Below, in pieces: positions 8,761 through 17,126 of a stretch of DNA of 64,000 nt (position 1 is the first letter of the stretch; the number at the start of each line of letters is the position of its first letter). The notes under the pieces were generated by a model. It saw nothing but the letters and a program-made list of their open reading frames with translations. It made no database searches and was not told the DNA's origin. This DNA is from Mesorhizobium norvegicum (GTDB taxonomy: Bacteria > Pseudomonadota > Alphaproteobacteria > Rhizobiales > Rhizobiaceae). The position numbers and the translations under genes are program-made. The DNA lies in NCBI RefSeq assembly GCF_004919685.1, contig NZ_SMYZ01000061.1, forward strand, positions 1-64,000, written 5' to 3'.

Positions 8761-8838
8761 ACGGACGCTGCCCCTGGAGCTGACGGTTCGGTCGAGGCCC
8801 GGCGGTTCAAGCATTGAAATTCGAGCCAAGGAGTGAAG

Positions 8839-9072
8839 ATGGCCACCACCGTTACGGCAAAGGGACAAGTGACCATTCCCAAACCGGTCCGCGATCTCTT
8901 GGGGATCGTCCCGGGCAGCAGGGTCGATTTCCGACGCGCCGCCGATGGCAGCGTGGTGCTGGTTCGTGCTGACAAAAGCCCGCCTGCGAGCCGCTTCGCC
9001 AAGTTGCGCGGCCATGCCGGCGAGGGGCTCACGACCGACGCGATCACGGCGCTGACGCGTGGCGAAGCGTGA
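8839..9072 (+). CDS. AbrB/MazE-type antitoxin (VapB-like)
   Basis: 77-aa SpoVT/AbrB-fold DNA-binding antitoxin. Residues 1-45 carry the swapped-hairpin signature: ATTVTAKGQVTIPKPVRDLL, then GxxPGSRVDF. The C-terminal half would bind the toxin. The ATG at 8839 has AAGGAG five bases upstream; the in-frame GTG at 8833 overlaps that site. It ends in a GTGA overlap with the start of a vapC-like toxin, the normal arrangement, but that toxin is broken. The antitoxin may persist as an orphan repressor. Confidence 0.87.
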   Translation: MATTVTAKGQVTIPKPVRDLLGIVPGSRVDFRRAADGSVVLVRADKSPPASRFAKLRGHAGEGLTTDAITALTRGEA

Positions 9073-9245
9073 CGCTCGTCGACACCAATATTCTGCTCGA
9101 CCTTGCCACGGACGACCCGAATTGGGCGGGCTGGTCGGTCGCGCAGCCCATGCCACCGTCGCCAGGCTTCCGCTCCTGACCCGTGATGTCGGCCGCTACC
9201 GGACCTATTTCCCATCTTTGAGGCTGATCACTCCGGACCCTGATG
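9069..9245 (+). pseudogene. VapC-type PIN-domain toxin remnant with internal deletion and frameshift
   Basis: The GTG at 9069 overlaps the antitoxin stop and opens a PIN-domain N terminus, TLVDTNILLDLATDDPNW, including the first catalytic aspartate. After about 27 codons the homology moves to another frame, where the C-terminal end of the family is readable: HATVARLPLLTRDVGRYRTY followed by FPSLRLITPD (about 9145-9235). The central part of a roughly 130-residue VapC, including the middle acidic residues, is missing. The original frame stops at about 9179. The junction lies near 9130-9150. Such a protein cannot form the acidic active site. Confidence 0.8.
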
Positions 9246-9268
9246 GCTGCCGGAGGGGCCTTCGCTCT

Positions 9269-10744
9269 TCAGCCAACCGGCGAGAACTCCGCCGACAGCA
9301 GCTGGAAAGGCAAGGCGCCATAAGCAGCCACCGTGGCCTCGTCGTTCCATTCGCGAAACTGGCGCGACGGCCGCGCTTCGAGCGTCAATGCATCCCGCGC
9401 GCCGTCGAGCGTCACCTTGCCGCGAAAATGCAGCACGCGTTCCCTACCGGATCGGCTGATGGCCATGGCGCGCAGCCGAGCGATATGGTCGTCACCGGCA
9501 TTGATTTCCATTTCGATGCGGCGTCGGACCGGCGGAACACTGATCCTGACGGTGATATCAAGCATCATGTCGCCGGTCGTTTGCGGACAGGCGATGGCCT
9601 GCGAAAACGCCAATGGCGCCGGTGCGGCTTGCCGTTTGCGCGCGGCCGGTCTGCCGCGCCAGGCCTTGGCGGGCGGCTCCTGTTGCAACCGGCCCTTCTT
9701 CCGCTTCAGGCGCAATTGCTTGGCAAGCCCGCGCGACAGCCAGACAAGGCCGCCGAAATCCGTGCGCGGCTTGGCCTGCAGAACCGACGACCAGCGCGAC
9801 AGGCCAGCCCGGTCGGCCATCTCGAAGATTCTGGCCAATGTCGGCTCCGGCACCGCAATGCCGATCTCAAACGCCAGATAGGACAATGCCACCGCCGCCG
9901 GAACGGCCAGGCCGCGTCTGCCGACGATGTCGAGGAACACGTCCCAGTCGACGTCTCCGCTATGGATGGCGACGGCGCAATCGACAAGCCAGTCGCTATG
10001 GGTGTGGGCGTCGAGGCCGCCATGGCCGATGGCCAGGGCCATGCGATCGGCCGGCGACGGCACGAAGACCGAGACGCCGCTGAATTCGGCCGGGATCGCC
10101 CTTTGCCAGATCGCCAGATCGTCTTCCGCGCTTGTCTGCGACCCGTCATAGCCGAGCTGGTGCAGGTCGACGTCGCCGAAACGGCCCTTGAAGAAGTTCA
10201 TCGACCGCAGCGACGCCAACCGGGTTCGCAGATATTGCGCGCTGACGCCCGAGGCGATCTGCCAGTCGCGATCGCGCAAGATGTCGAAGACGGCAGCCAT
10301 GTCGCGCGGGCGCACCAGTATATCGATGTCGTGCGCGACCCGGCCGCGCTGCGCCGACGCATTCAAGGCAATGCGGCTGGCGCCCTTTATCAGCATGATG
10401 TCGGCGCAGCCGTCGACCATTGCCTTCAGCGCCGGCTCGGCTTCGCGCATCGCCATGCGCGACTTGGTCCACAGCATCTTCTGCAGGCCGACAAGGCGCG
10501 GATAGGCGGAATGGCCGGCAAGCTTCCTGCCGAACCTGTCGGAGATGGCAGCGAGCAACCGGTGTTCTCTAAACGAGACAAGGTCGATGTCGTTCTCGTC
10601 CAGCCAGCGCGCGGCGCAGCCGGCGGCTGCGTCTTCATCGGAGAGCAGCGCCGCCTTGAGCAACTGGTCGAGCTGGCCGGTCGGCCAGGACCAACCATAG
10701 TCCGGGAAGCGACGCCCGATGCGGCGAACGGGCCTGGCTTTCAA
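9269..10744 (-). CDS. NTP_transf_5-type nucleotidyltransferase family protein
   Basis: 491-aa protein with the putative nucleotidyltransferase fold: KGASRIALN (120-128) then a DIDILV core (139-144) holding the two metal-binding aspartates, and a third acidic site in FGDVDLH. About residues 20-330 fit the family; a low-complexity basic linker (RLKRKKGR) and a separate C-terminal domain of about 110 residues of unknown function follow. It begins with TTG at 10744 overlapping the glycosyltransferase stop (TTGA). Relatives occur in polysaccharide loci and in lasso-peptide clusters, where one has been linked to sugar addition. It is the last gene of the PqqD-kinase-glycosyltransferase block, but its substrate is unknown. 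Confidence 0.75.
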   Translation of the reverse strand: MKARPVRRIGRRFPDYGWSWPTGQLDQLLKAALLSDEDAAAGCAARWLDENDIDLVSFREHRLLAAISDRFGRKLAGHSAYPRLVGLQKMLWTKSRMAMREAEPALKAMVDGCADIMLIKGASRIALNASAQRGRVAHDIDILVRPRDMAAVFDILRDRDWQIASGVSAQYLRTRLASLRSMNFFKGRFGDVDLHQLGYDGSQTSAEDDLAIWQRAIPAEFSGVSVFVPSPADRMALAIGHGGLDAHTHSDWLVDCAVAIHSGDVDWDVFLDIVGRRGLAVPAAVALSYLAFEIGIAVPEPTLARIFEMADRAGLSRWSSVLQAKPRTDFGGLVWLSRGLAKQLRLKRKKGRLQQEPPAKAWRGRPAARKRQAAPAPLAFSQAIACPQTTGDMMLDITVRISVPPVRRRIEMEINAGDDHIARLRAMAISRSGRERVLHFRGKVTLDGARDALTLEARPSRQFREWNDEATVAAYGALPFQLLSAEFSPVG

Positions 10745-11418
10745 CTGGAGCCCGCCTTGTTCTGGGCCCGCCGCTGCATGGCGAGCCTTGCCACCTGGAG
10801 ATAGCCGCGGTCGCGTTCCGGATCGCGGCCATAGGAAAGGCTGCCAGGCCTGATGCGGCGCAATGCAAGCACGTCGTCGAGCATGGCAAGGACAAAGCCT
10901 GCCTCACGAACCCGAGCGATCCAGTCGATCATCTCGCCGCGTCCACCTGGTGGGTCGATGATAGGACCGACGGTCGGCACCACCTCCTGGCGGATCATCA
11001 TCGTCGTGCGCGACCAGCCCGCCACACTGGCCGTCTCGGGCAAATCGGGCCTGTCACCGCGAAACGTCCGCCAGTTCGTAAAAACGCCCGCTGTTGCGGG
11101 ATGACGGTCGAGATAGCCCAGTTGCTTTTCGATCTTGTCCGCCAGCCACAGGTCGTCGGCATCGAGCGTCGCGACGAACGGAGTAGAGAGTGCGGCAAAC
11201 CCCTTGGTCGTGGCGCTTCCGGGCCCCGCATTCTCTTGCCGCAGAACCGTCACCGGCAGGTTCATCGCGTCGATCACGGCAGCGGTATCGTCGGTCGAAC
11301 CGTCATCGACCACGACGATGGCTTCCGCCTTTACCGTCTGGGCCAGAACGGAGTTCAGGGCCGGGCCTATGGTGGTGGCCGCGTTGAAAGCCGGAATGAC
11401 GACGCCGTAGCCTGCCAT
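10741..11418 (-). CDS. Glycosyltransferase family 2 protein
   Basis: 225-aa GT-A-fold glycosyltransferase without membrane segments. The nucleotide-sugar site VVVDDGSTDD and the metal-binding DADDLW are present. ATG 11418 is used because it overlaps the upstream TAA (TAATG); an in-frame ATG at 11433 would lie inside the neighbouring gene. It is more distant from the two following-upstream glycosyltransferases than they are from each other. Its TGA overlaps the start of the nucleotidyltransferase gene. Donor and acceptor are unknown; the context suggests decoration of a cell-surface polymer or a peptide. Confidence 0.88.
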   Translation of the reverse strand: MAGYGVVIPAFNAATTIGPALNSVLAQTVKAEAIVVVDDGSTDDTAAVIDAMNLPVTVLRQENAGPGSATTKGFAALSTPFVATLDADDLWLADKIEKQLGYLDRHPATAGVFTNWRTFRGDRPDLPETASVAGWSRTTMMIRQEVVPTVGPIIDPPGGRGEMIDWIARVREAGFVLAMLDDVLALRRIRPGSLSYGRDPERDRGYLQVARLAMQRRAQNKAGSS

Positions 11419-12170
11419 TACAGGAATCGCCACTGCGCGAGATCCTTGAAGTCGAAGATTCCCTCCACTCGGCGCAAGCTGGGGTCGGCCCTGCGACGCT
11501 TCATCGACTTGTGAATGGCGCGCATGAACTCGCGAAAGGGCACATCGGCTTCCTTGGTCATGTTGCCGGGATGACGCCTGTAATAGAGAGCCACCGTATC
11601 GGGCATAACGTATTTTGCTTGGCTCTCAAAGATACGCAGCAGATAGTCGGTGTCCTCGGCCTGTTTGAAGTCCTCGTCGAAGCCGCCGATGCGGTCGATG
11701 AGGTCTCGCGCAAAGATCCCGGCTGACAGGTGAATCCCTCGCACGGTGATGGAGTGACTGTCGGCGGCCGGTTCCAGCGTCTCGCCATCTATCTTGTCCA
11801 CCAGCGTCATGCGCGAATAGGTCAGGTCGAGGCCAGGATCCTCTTCGAAGCAGGCGAGATCCGCCGTGAAGCGGCCTATCGGGGAGATGTCGTCCGAATC
11901 GAGAAACGACACCAGGCGAGTCTGCGAAAGCAACTGTTTCAGCCCGGCATTGCGCGCCTTGGTGACCCCGCCATTGGTCTGCTGGAAAAGACGAATGCAC
12001 GGGGCCTCGTCGATCAACGACCGCACGACCGCCGCCGATCCGTCGGTCGAACCGTCATCGATGACGATGATGTCGAGATCGGCTGCGTCGCGTTGCCTCA
12101 GCAGCGAGCGCAGGGCCGAACCGACAAAAGCCTCGCGGTTGTAGACCGGCATGATGACGCTCAGCCTCAT
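11418..12170 (-). CDS. Glycosyltransferase family 2 protein (paralogue 1)
   Basis: 250-aa GT2 enzyme with VIMPVYNRE at the N terminus, IDDGSTDGS for the nucleotide, FLDSDDIS as DxD motif and QAEDTDYLLR as the ED motif near the catalytic base. A conserved tail IHKSMKRRRADPSLR ends the chain. It is a close paralogue of the gene at 12226-12978: both have 250 residues and the same motif spacing, so they arose by tandem duplication. The ATG at 12170 is preferred to the GTG at 12182, which adds only MAPP. It is coupled to the next gene through TAATG. Confidence 0.88.
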   Translation of the reverse strand: MRLSVIMPVYNREAFVGSALRSLLRQRDAADLDIIVIDDGSTDGSAAVVRSLIDEAPCIRLFQQTNGGVTKARNAGLKQLLSQTRLVSFLDSDDISPIGRFTADLACFEEDPGLDLTYSRMTLVDKIDGETLEPAADSHSITVRGIHLSAGIFARDLIDRIGGFDEDFKQAEDTDYLLRIFESQAKYVMPDTVALYYRRHPGNMTKEADVPFREFMRAIHKSMKRRRADPSLRRVEGIFDFKDLAQWRFL

Positions 12171-12225
12171 CGGCGGCGCCACGACCGTTCCGGGCTTGGC
12201 CGATACGGCCCGATTGCGTCGAGCA

Positions 12226-12978
12226 TCATAGCATCTGCCAATCAGCGGGACTCTTCAGTTCGAAGATTCCCTGGACCGCGCGCAGCGACGGATCGGCCTT
12301 GCGCCGTCGCATCGACTTGTGGATTGCACGCAAGTGGTTACGGACCCTGCCGCTATGCTCCTTGGTAACATTCCCGGCGTGGCGGCGGTAGTAGATCGCG
12401 ACGGCGTCCGTCAATTCGTAGTTCGGTCCCGTTTCGAAAACGCGCAGCAGATAATCAGTGTCCTCGGCCTGCTCGAAATCCTCATCGAACTGGCCCGTCC
12501 GGTCGACAAGCCCCCTTTTGAACAGGGCGGTGGCCAGCGAAATTCCGCGCAGTGTCATCGTGCGGCTGTCGACTGTCGGCTCCAGCCGCTCGTCGTCAAT
12601 CCGGTCGGCCAGCGTCATCAGCGAATAGGTCAGCTCCAGGCTGAAATCGGCTTTGAAGCGCGCGAGATCCGTCTTGAACCGCCCGGCCAGCGAGATGTCG
12701 TCGGAATCCAGAAACGACACGAACGCGGCGTCCGGCGGCAGTTGCCGCAGCCCGGCATTGCGCGCCTTGGCGACGCCCATGTTGGATTGCTGGAACAGAC
12801 GGATGCAGGGGGTCTCGCGCATCATCGAGTGCACGGCCTCCACTGAGCCGTCGGTCGAGCCGTCATCGATGACGATGATGTCGAGATCGGCGGCGTCACG
12901 CTGCCGCACCAGCGAGCGCAATGCCGAAACGACATAGCGCTCGCGATTGTAGACAGGCATGATCACGCTCAGTTTCAC
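12226..12978 (-). CDS. Glycosyltransferase family 2 protein (paralogue 2)
   Basis: 250-aa GT2 enzyme with the same blocks as its neighbour: VIMPVYNRE, IDDGSTDGS, FLDSDDIS, QAEDTDYLLR and the tail IHKSMRRRKADPSLR. GTG 12978 is the start because it overlaps the TGA of the kinase-like gene (GTGA) and leaves the usual KLSVIMPVYN N terminus; upstream ATGs read only through that gene. A 55-base gap separates it from paralogue 1. Duplication and divergence suggest two similar sugar additions, but donor specificity is not readable. Confidence 0.87.
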   Translation of the reverse strand: MKLSVIMPVYNRERYVVSALRSLVRQRDAADLDIIVIDDGSTDGSVEAVHSMMRETPCIRLFQQSNMGVAKARNAGLRQLPPDAAFVSFLDSDDISLAGRFKTDLARFKADFSLELTYSLMTLADRIDDERLEPTVDSRTMTLRGISLATALFKRGLVDRTGQFDEDFEQAEDTDYLLRVFETGPNYELTDAVAIYYRRHAGNVTKEHSGRVRNHLRAIHKSMRRRKADPSLRAVQGIFELKSPADWQML

Positions 12979-14024
12979 GAAGCGCCCCGCGCGAGAAAGT
13001 CCGCAATCGTGCCGGCTATCTCCTGTGGCTGCGTTCCCAGCGACAGACGGTAGCATGGCAGCAGGCGGGTCAGGTCGCTGAAGAAGCGAAAGCCGCTTTC
13101 CCGCTCGCCCGGCATCTGCGCTATGCCGGACGGCGCCAAGGCAATCATGGCATCCCTGCGCGACACCGGCACGATCGAACTTGCCCCGCCACCACCGATA
13201 TGTGGCACCACCAGCGCAACGATGTCCAGAGTTTCTGGCACCGGCCGAGGCGCAATGTCACCAATGTGAAAAGCATGCTTGCCTTGCCAGTTGAGCGGAC
13301 CATGGGCCGGCAAGCGGTGCTTGAGCCCAAGCCGCGCAAACCCCTGGGGATCCTGCTTGAGTGTTGAAAACAGCGGGCGTGCAGTCACGCCATTGGCGAG
13401 GTCGATCAGCACATAGTCGTCGCCGACGCTGTCCAGCCCGTTGAGGAGGCCGGCAGCGACGGTCCCGGATTTCCCGGCGCCGCCCGCGCCGGCGAGCAGC
13501 ACGCCCTTGCCATTGGCGCCGAGCGTGCCTGCATGGGCAAGGCGCATGCCGCGCGCCGCATATTCCCAATGCAGGAAAGCCCGCAGCGGCGCTCCCGGCT
13601 CCCACGGTGGAAAGGCGTCGGTCGAGGCCATCAATTGCACGCCAACGCGACGTTGCGGATCGTAGAACTGCCAGAAGTCGAGATCGTGAAAATGGTGGCC
13701 ACGCAACCCGGCCTCGGCGAGCCGCTTGGCAAAGCCGTGCTCGGTGAAATGTGCGTCGCCCCAGCTGGCCGGCTCGGGGATGCCGGGGATGCCTGGATGA
13801 ACAATGAAAATGCGGCAACGGGACGTTTCCGGCTGATCATCCCTGGTCTCGGCAAAAGCATTGCCGAGCGCATCCGCCAGCACGCCGGGGCCGAGATGCG
13901 CGGTAAGCTCCAGCCGGGGCAGGCGGATCTTGCGCGCGACCGGATTGTACGCGGCCGCACGTTCAGCGGCGGCGATGAGATATCGGGCGTAATCCGGCAG
14001 GGTTTCGAGAGTGACGCGCGACAT
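12975..14024 (-). CDS. HPr-kinase-like ATPase
   Basis: 349-aa protein with a P-loop GAGGAGKSG at about residues 179-187, preceded by HAGTLG and GVLLAG, and followed by SVGDDYVLID. This layout (central Walker A, aspartates about 30 residues later) is that of HPr kinase-related proteins rather than true HprK, since the N-terminal half is unrelated. Such proteins co-occur with PqqD-like chaperones. In lasso-peptide clusters relatives phosphorylate a peptide serine. ATG 14024 (MSRVTLETL) is my choice; ATG 14057 is possible. It lies 44 bases after the PqqD-like gene and overlaps the next by GTGA. Confidence 0.72.
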   Translation of the reverse strand: MSRVTLETLPDYARYLIAAAERAAAYNPVARKIRLPRLELTAHLGPGVLADALGNAFAETRDDQPETSRCRIFIVHPGIPGIPEPASWGDAHFTEHGFAKRLAEAGLRGHHFHDLDFWQFYDPQRRVGVQLMASTDAFPPWEPGAPLRAFLHWEYAARGMRLAHAGTLGANGKGVLLAGAGGAGKSGTVAAGLLNGLDSVGDDYVLIDLANGVTARPLFSTLKQDPQGFARLGLKHRLPAHGPLNWQGKHAFHIGDIAPRPVPETLDIVALVVPHIGGGGASSIVPVSRRDAMIALAPSGIAQMPGERESGFRFFSDLTRLLPCYRLSLGTQPQEIAGTIADFLARGAS

Positions 14025-14068
14025 GGCCAGGTCCAGTGCCCTTCTATCGCGATGCAAGCGGCGGCTCG

Positions 14069-14497
14069 TCAGGATGCCTGTTTGACCGCCGGCCAGCCAA
14101 CGGGTTCCTCGACTTCATGGATGGGATCCACGACGATCAGGTCCGCCAGGTCGTCGTGAACGCTCACGGTGAGCGGCTCGCTCGTGGCGGCAAGCTCGGC
14201 AAGCAGTTCGCCGGGCAGCGGCTGCGGCGGCGCATCCAGGCGAACCAGCAGTCCCAGTTCGAGCAATTGCGATACGAAGCCTTGGAGTTCAGCCGGGCCA
14301 ATCGTCGAGGCGCCAGCGGTCAGCCCGATCAGAGCCTGGGCATCGACGCCGGACGACAGCGCCTGCCAGATCCTGCTGCCCGAATCGGAAAATCCAAAAT
14401 ACTTCCCGCTCGAAAGATCGAGCACGACGGCCTCGCCGTCGAAGGATTCAAAGACAATGTCCTTGCTCGAAATTGCGTAGACGTCGGTATGACGCAT
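14069..14497 (-). CDS. PqqD-family peptide-binding protein
   Basis: 142-aa protein with a PqqD-like winged-helix domain in the first 95 residues: FESFDGEAVVLDLSSGKYFG, then SGSRIWQAL. PqqD proteins bind the leader of a ribosomal peptide and present it to a modifying enzyme. A C-terminal extension of about 45 residues is acidic and proline-containing. The ATG at 14497 gives the normal domain start; the frame continues upstream only as an antisense reading of the reductase gene. It is the first gene of the block running down to 9269. No recognisable precursor peptide lies beside it. Confidence 0.75.
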   Translation of the reverse strand: MRHTDVYAISSKDIVFESFDGEAVVLDLSSGKYFGFSDSGSRIWQALSSGVDAQALIGLTAGASTIGPAELQGFVSQLLELGLLVRLDAPPQPLPGELLAELAATSEPLTVSVHDDLADLIVVDPIHEVEEPVGWPAVKQAS

Positions 14498-14618
14498 TGC
14501 TCTCGGCCCCCGCAGCTGCGCGAGCAATCGCCGGTCGGCACCGTCGCTCAGCTTGTAACGCCTGTAAACACTCGATTCTTTGTTGGCAAGCCAAGGAGCG
14601 CCGGCGGCTCCAAGCGGA

Positions 14619-15728
14619 TCACGCCTCGATTTCGAGCGCCGAAAGCGGTTTTGAGCAACAGGCGAGGATAAAACCGTCGTCGATTTCGTGATCGAGGATG
14701 CCGCCATTGTGGCTCATCTCGACGTCGCCCGCGACCTTCCTCACCTTGCAGGTGCCGCACAGGCCGAACTCGCAGGCGGCGGGAATCCGCACGCCCGAGG
14801 CCCGTGCCGTTTGCAGCACCGTCTGGCCGGCGACGCATTCGGCGTCGACATCCGAAAGCGCGAAACGGATCGGCGTCGCGGCTTCGACGATAATTGCGGC
14901 ACCGTTTTCAGCCGGCGAGGTGAACGGCGCCGGGATTTCTTCCACGACAGGCGCCGCAAAGCTCTCCTGATGGTATTTCGTCATGTCGAAGCCGGCGGAG
15001 TCCAGCATGCCGCGCACGGCGCGCATGAAGGGATCGGGGCCACAGCAGAAGATTTCGCGCTCGCGGAAATCGGGTGCCAGCAGCGGCAGCCGGATCGCAT
15101 CGATGCGGCCCATATGGCCGAACCAACCCTCGCGGCTCGACCGCTCCTCGATCATGAACCCGAGCGACAGGCCGGGCATGCGGCTGCCGAGCAGCTCGAG
15201 TTCCTTGCGGAAAATGATTTCTTCCGGGCGGCGCGCGCAGTTGACGAAGCCGACATCGGTCCATGGCGCGCAGTCGTTCAGCCAGCGCAGCATCGACATC
15301 ATCGGCGTCACGCCGGAGCCTGCCGAAATGAACAGATACTTGGCCGCCGGGTGGCTGTGCAGCGAAAAGTCGCCTGTCGGCCCATAGGCCTTGACGTGCG
15401 AGCCCGGCGTCAGATGGTCGAACATCCAGCGCGTGCCTGCGCTGCCCGCCTGCGCCTTCACCGTCACCGCGATCGAGAACGGCCGCGACGGCGAGGACGA
15501 CAGCGTATAGGTGCGCATCAGCGGCCCGTCTGATGTCGGCAGTTCCAGCGTCACGAACTGGCCCGGCTTGTAGCGGAACCAGGTCTGGTTGTCGGAGCGG
15601 AAGGTGAAGGTCTTCACGTCGGGCGCTTCGTCGCTGACGCCGATCACTTCCAGCACCTGCAGCCTGTCGTTCCACGGCGTCATCTGGTCGAGATGGCGAT
15701 AGAGGCCAAGATCCGTCATCGCATTCAT
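14619..15728 (-). CDS. gbcB: Glycine betaine demethylase-type reductase with C-terminal 2Fe-2S domain
   Basis: 369-aa electron-transfer partner of the Rieske oxygenase upstream. The FAD domain has MRTYTLSS, the NAD domain has SAGSGVTPM and CCGPDPFM, and the C-terminal plant-type ferredoxin holds CEFGLCGTC with a later cysteine in ILACCSKP. This order (FAD, NAD, ferredoxin) is that of GbcB and hybrid-cluster NADH reductases. Two ATGs are possible: 15728 and 15719, the second with AAGGGG at a better distance. Only 34 bases separate it from the oxygenase gene, so the two are one operon, expected to be under the cobalamin riboswitch at 17127-17312. The name rests on the pairing and motifs; stachydrine or carnitine demethylation is an alternative. 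Confidence 0.8.
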   Translation of the reverse strand: MNAMTDLGLYRHLDQMTPWNDRLQVLEVIGVSDEAPDVKTFTFRSDNQTWFRYKPGQFVTLELPTSDGPLMRTYTLSSSPSRPFSIAVTVKAQAGSAGTRWMFDHLTPGSHVKAYGPTGDFSLHSHPAAKYLFISAGSGVTPMMSMLRWLNDCAPWTDVGFVNCARRPEEIIFRKELELLGSRMPGLSLGFMIEERSSREGWFGHMGRIDAIRLPLLAPDFREREIFCCGPDPFMRAVRGMLDSAGFDMTKYHQESFAAPVVEEIPAPFTSPAENGAAIIVEAATPIRFALSDVDAECVAGQTVLQTARASGVRIPAACEFGLCGTCKVRKVAGDVEMSHNGGILDHEIDDGFILACCSKPLSALEIEA

Positions 15729-15762
15729 CCCCTTGTCCCTTTTGTTCTGTGCATGCCGTGCA

Positions 15763-17010
15763 CTAGGCGACGCTGCGCAGCGCCCGCCGGCCGCCCTCGG
15801 CAAGGCGTGGCCCGATGAACGACGCGTACCATTCGACAAACTGGATCACGCCGCCTTCGTGCAGCTCGGAATAGGGGCCCGGCTCATAGGCGGGCGACAG
15901 GATGCCGAAGGCGTTTTCCTCGACGATGCGGCGGTCCTGGTCGTTGGTCTCGGTCCAGACATGGGTGAGGTCTTCGATGGTGTAATCGACGCCCTCGATC
16001 GCATCCTTGTGCACCAGCCACTTGGTCGTCACCGCCGTTTCCGTGGCGCTGATCGGCAGCACCCGGAACGTCACCGCGTGATCGATGAGGATGTGGTTCC
16101 AGGTCGTCGGATAGTGATAGTGCATCAAGGTGCCGATCCGGTCGGCGGACACAGTGTCGGAGAGGTTCTTCTTCACCGCCAGTTTGCCGGTCATGGTGTA
16201 GCTGACGGCATCGCGCAGCAGCGGCGCGCGGGTGGCGCGATACTGTCCGGCCGGATCGATGCGGAATTTGCTCGGCAGGCCTGATGCCTCGCATTTGGCC
16301 CAGTGCGCGACCATCTCAGGGTCGCTGTCGGCGCCGTTGACGCCGGTCACGGTCGGCGCCTCGGGGAAGGTCTTGCACAGCTCGGGATGATTGGCGGCGC
16401 AGTGGTAGCACTCGCGGTTGTTTTCCCAGACCAGCTTCCAGTTGCCCTTCTCGATGATTGTGCTCTCGAAGGCGATCTTTGCTTCGCGCAAACGGTGCGG
16501 CAAAAGATAGGGTTCGATCATCGCCCGCATCGGCGCGAAGTCCGCCGGCTCCTTGGCCAGGCAGATGAAGATGTAGCCGCCGACGCTCTCGCAGGCGACC
16601 GGCTTCAGGCCGAACTCACTCTTGTCGAAACCGTCGGCCATCTGGCGGGCAAACAGCAGGCGGCCGTCGAGCTCATAGGTCCACTGGTGATAGGGGCAGA
16701 CGAGCTTTGCCGCCGTACCCTTCTCGGTGTTGCAGACGCGGCTGCCGCGATGGCGGCAGGAATTGTGGAAGGCGTTGATCTTGCCTTGCTGGTCGCGGAC
16801 AAGAACGACCGGATAGTCGCCGATCTGCACTGTGATGTAGCTGCCCGGCTTAGGCAGTTCGCAATCGTGGCCGATGAACAGCCAGTCGCGATACCAGATC
16901 AGCTCCATGTCTAGCTTGAAATAATCCGGATCGGTGTAGAAGGGCTGCTCTAGCGAAAAGCCTTGCCGGCGGCTGTTCAAGAGCCTCAGCATGTCGTTGC
17001 GAATATCCAT
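15763..17010 (-). CDS. gbcA: Rieske (2Fe-2S) aromatic-ring-hydroxylase-type oxygenase, glycine betaine monooxygenase-like
   Basis: 415-aa oxygenase alpha subunit. The Rieske cluster ligands are C85/H87 (CRHRG) and C105/H108 (CPYHQW); the mononuclear iron site is in NRECYHCAANHPEL (H202, H207). The N terminus (LNSRRQGFSLEQPFY) and overall length match GbcA-type betaine demethylases, which convert glycine betaine to dimethylglycine and release formaldehyde. ATG 17010 is preceded by AGGACAGGAC; an upstream in-frame ATG at 17091 lies in the leader. It sits about 117 bases after a cobalamin riboswitch on the same strand, an unexpected regulator for a B12-independent enzyme. The substrate is inferred from family resemblance. 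Confidence 0.82.
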   Translation of the reverse strand: MDIRNDMLRLLNSRRQGFSLEQPFYTDPDYFKLDMELIWYRDWLFIGHDCELPKPGSYITVQIGDYPVVLVRDQQGKINAFHNSCRHRGSRVCNTEKGTAAKLVCPYHQWTYELDGRLLFARQMADGFDKSEFGLKPVACESVGGYIFICLAKEPADFAPMRAMIEPYLLPHRLREAKIAFESTIIEKGNWKLVWENNRECYHCAANHPELCKTFPEAPTVTGVNGADSDPEMVAHWAKCEASGLPSKFRIDPAGQYRATRAPLLRDAVSYTMTGKLAVKKNLSDTVSADRIGTLMHYHYPTTWNHILIDHAVTFRVLPISATETAVTTKWLVHKDAIEGVDYTIEDLTHVWTETNDQDRRIVEENAFGILSPAYEPGPYSELHEGGVIQFVEWYASFIGPRLAEGGRRALRSVA

Positions 17011-17126
17011 GTCCTGTCCTCGCTTTAAGGACTGAACTGGTGGTGACGGAGGAAGGATTGGACGCAGGCCGGCGATAAGCCGGACATGCACTATCCACCT
17101 CTTGACCGCCCACCGCGATCAGTCGA

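Noticed and set aside
14498..14707. N-terminal extension of the PqqD-like frame, considered as a possible fused precursor peptide
   Set aside because: It is the antisense of the reductase 3' end plus a short gap; no leader-like motif and no ribosome site at the upstream start.
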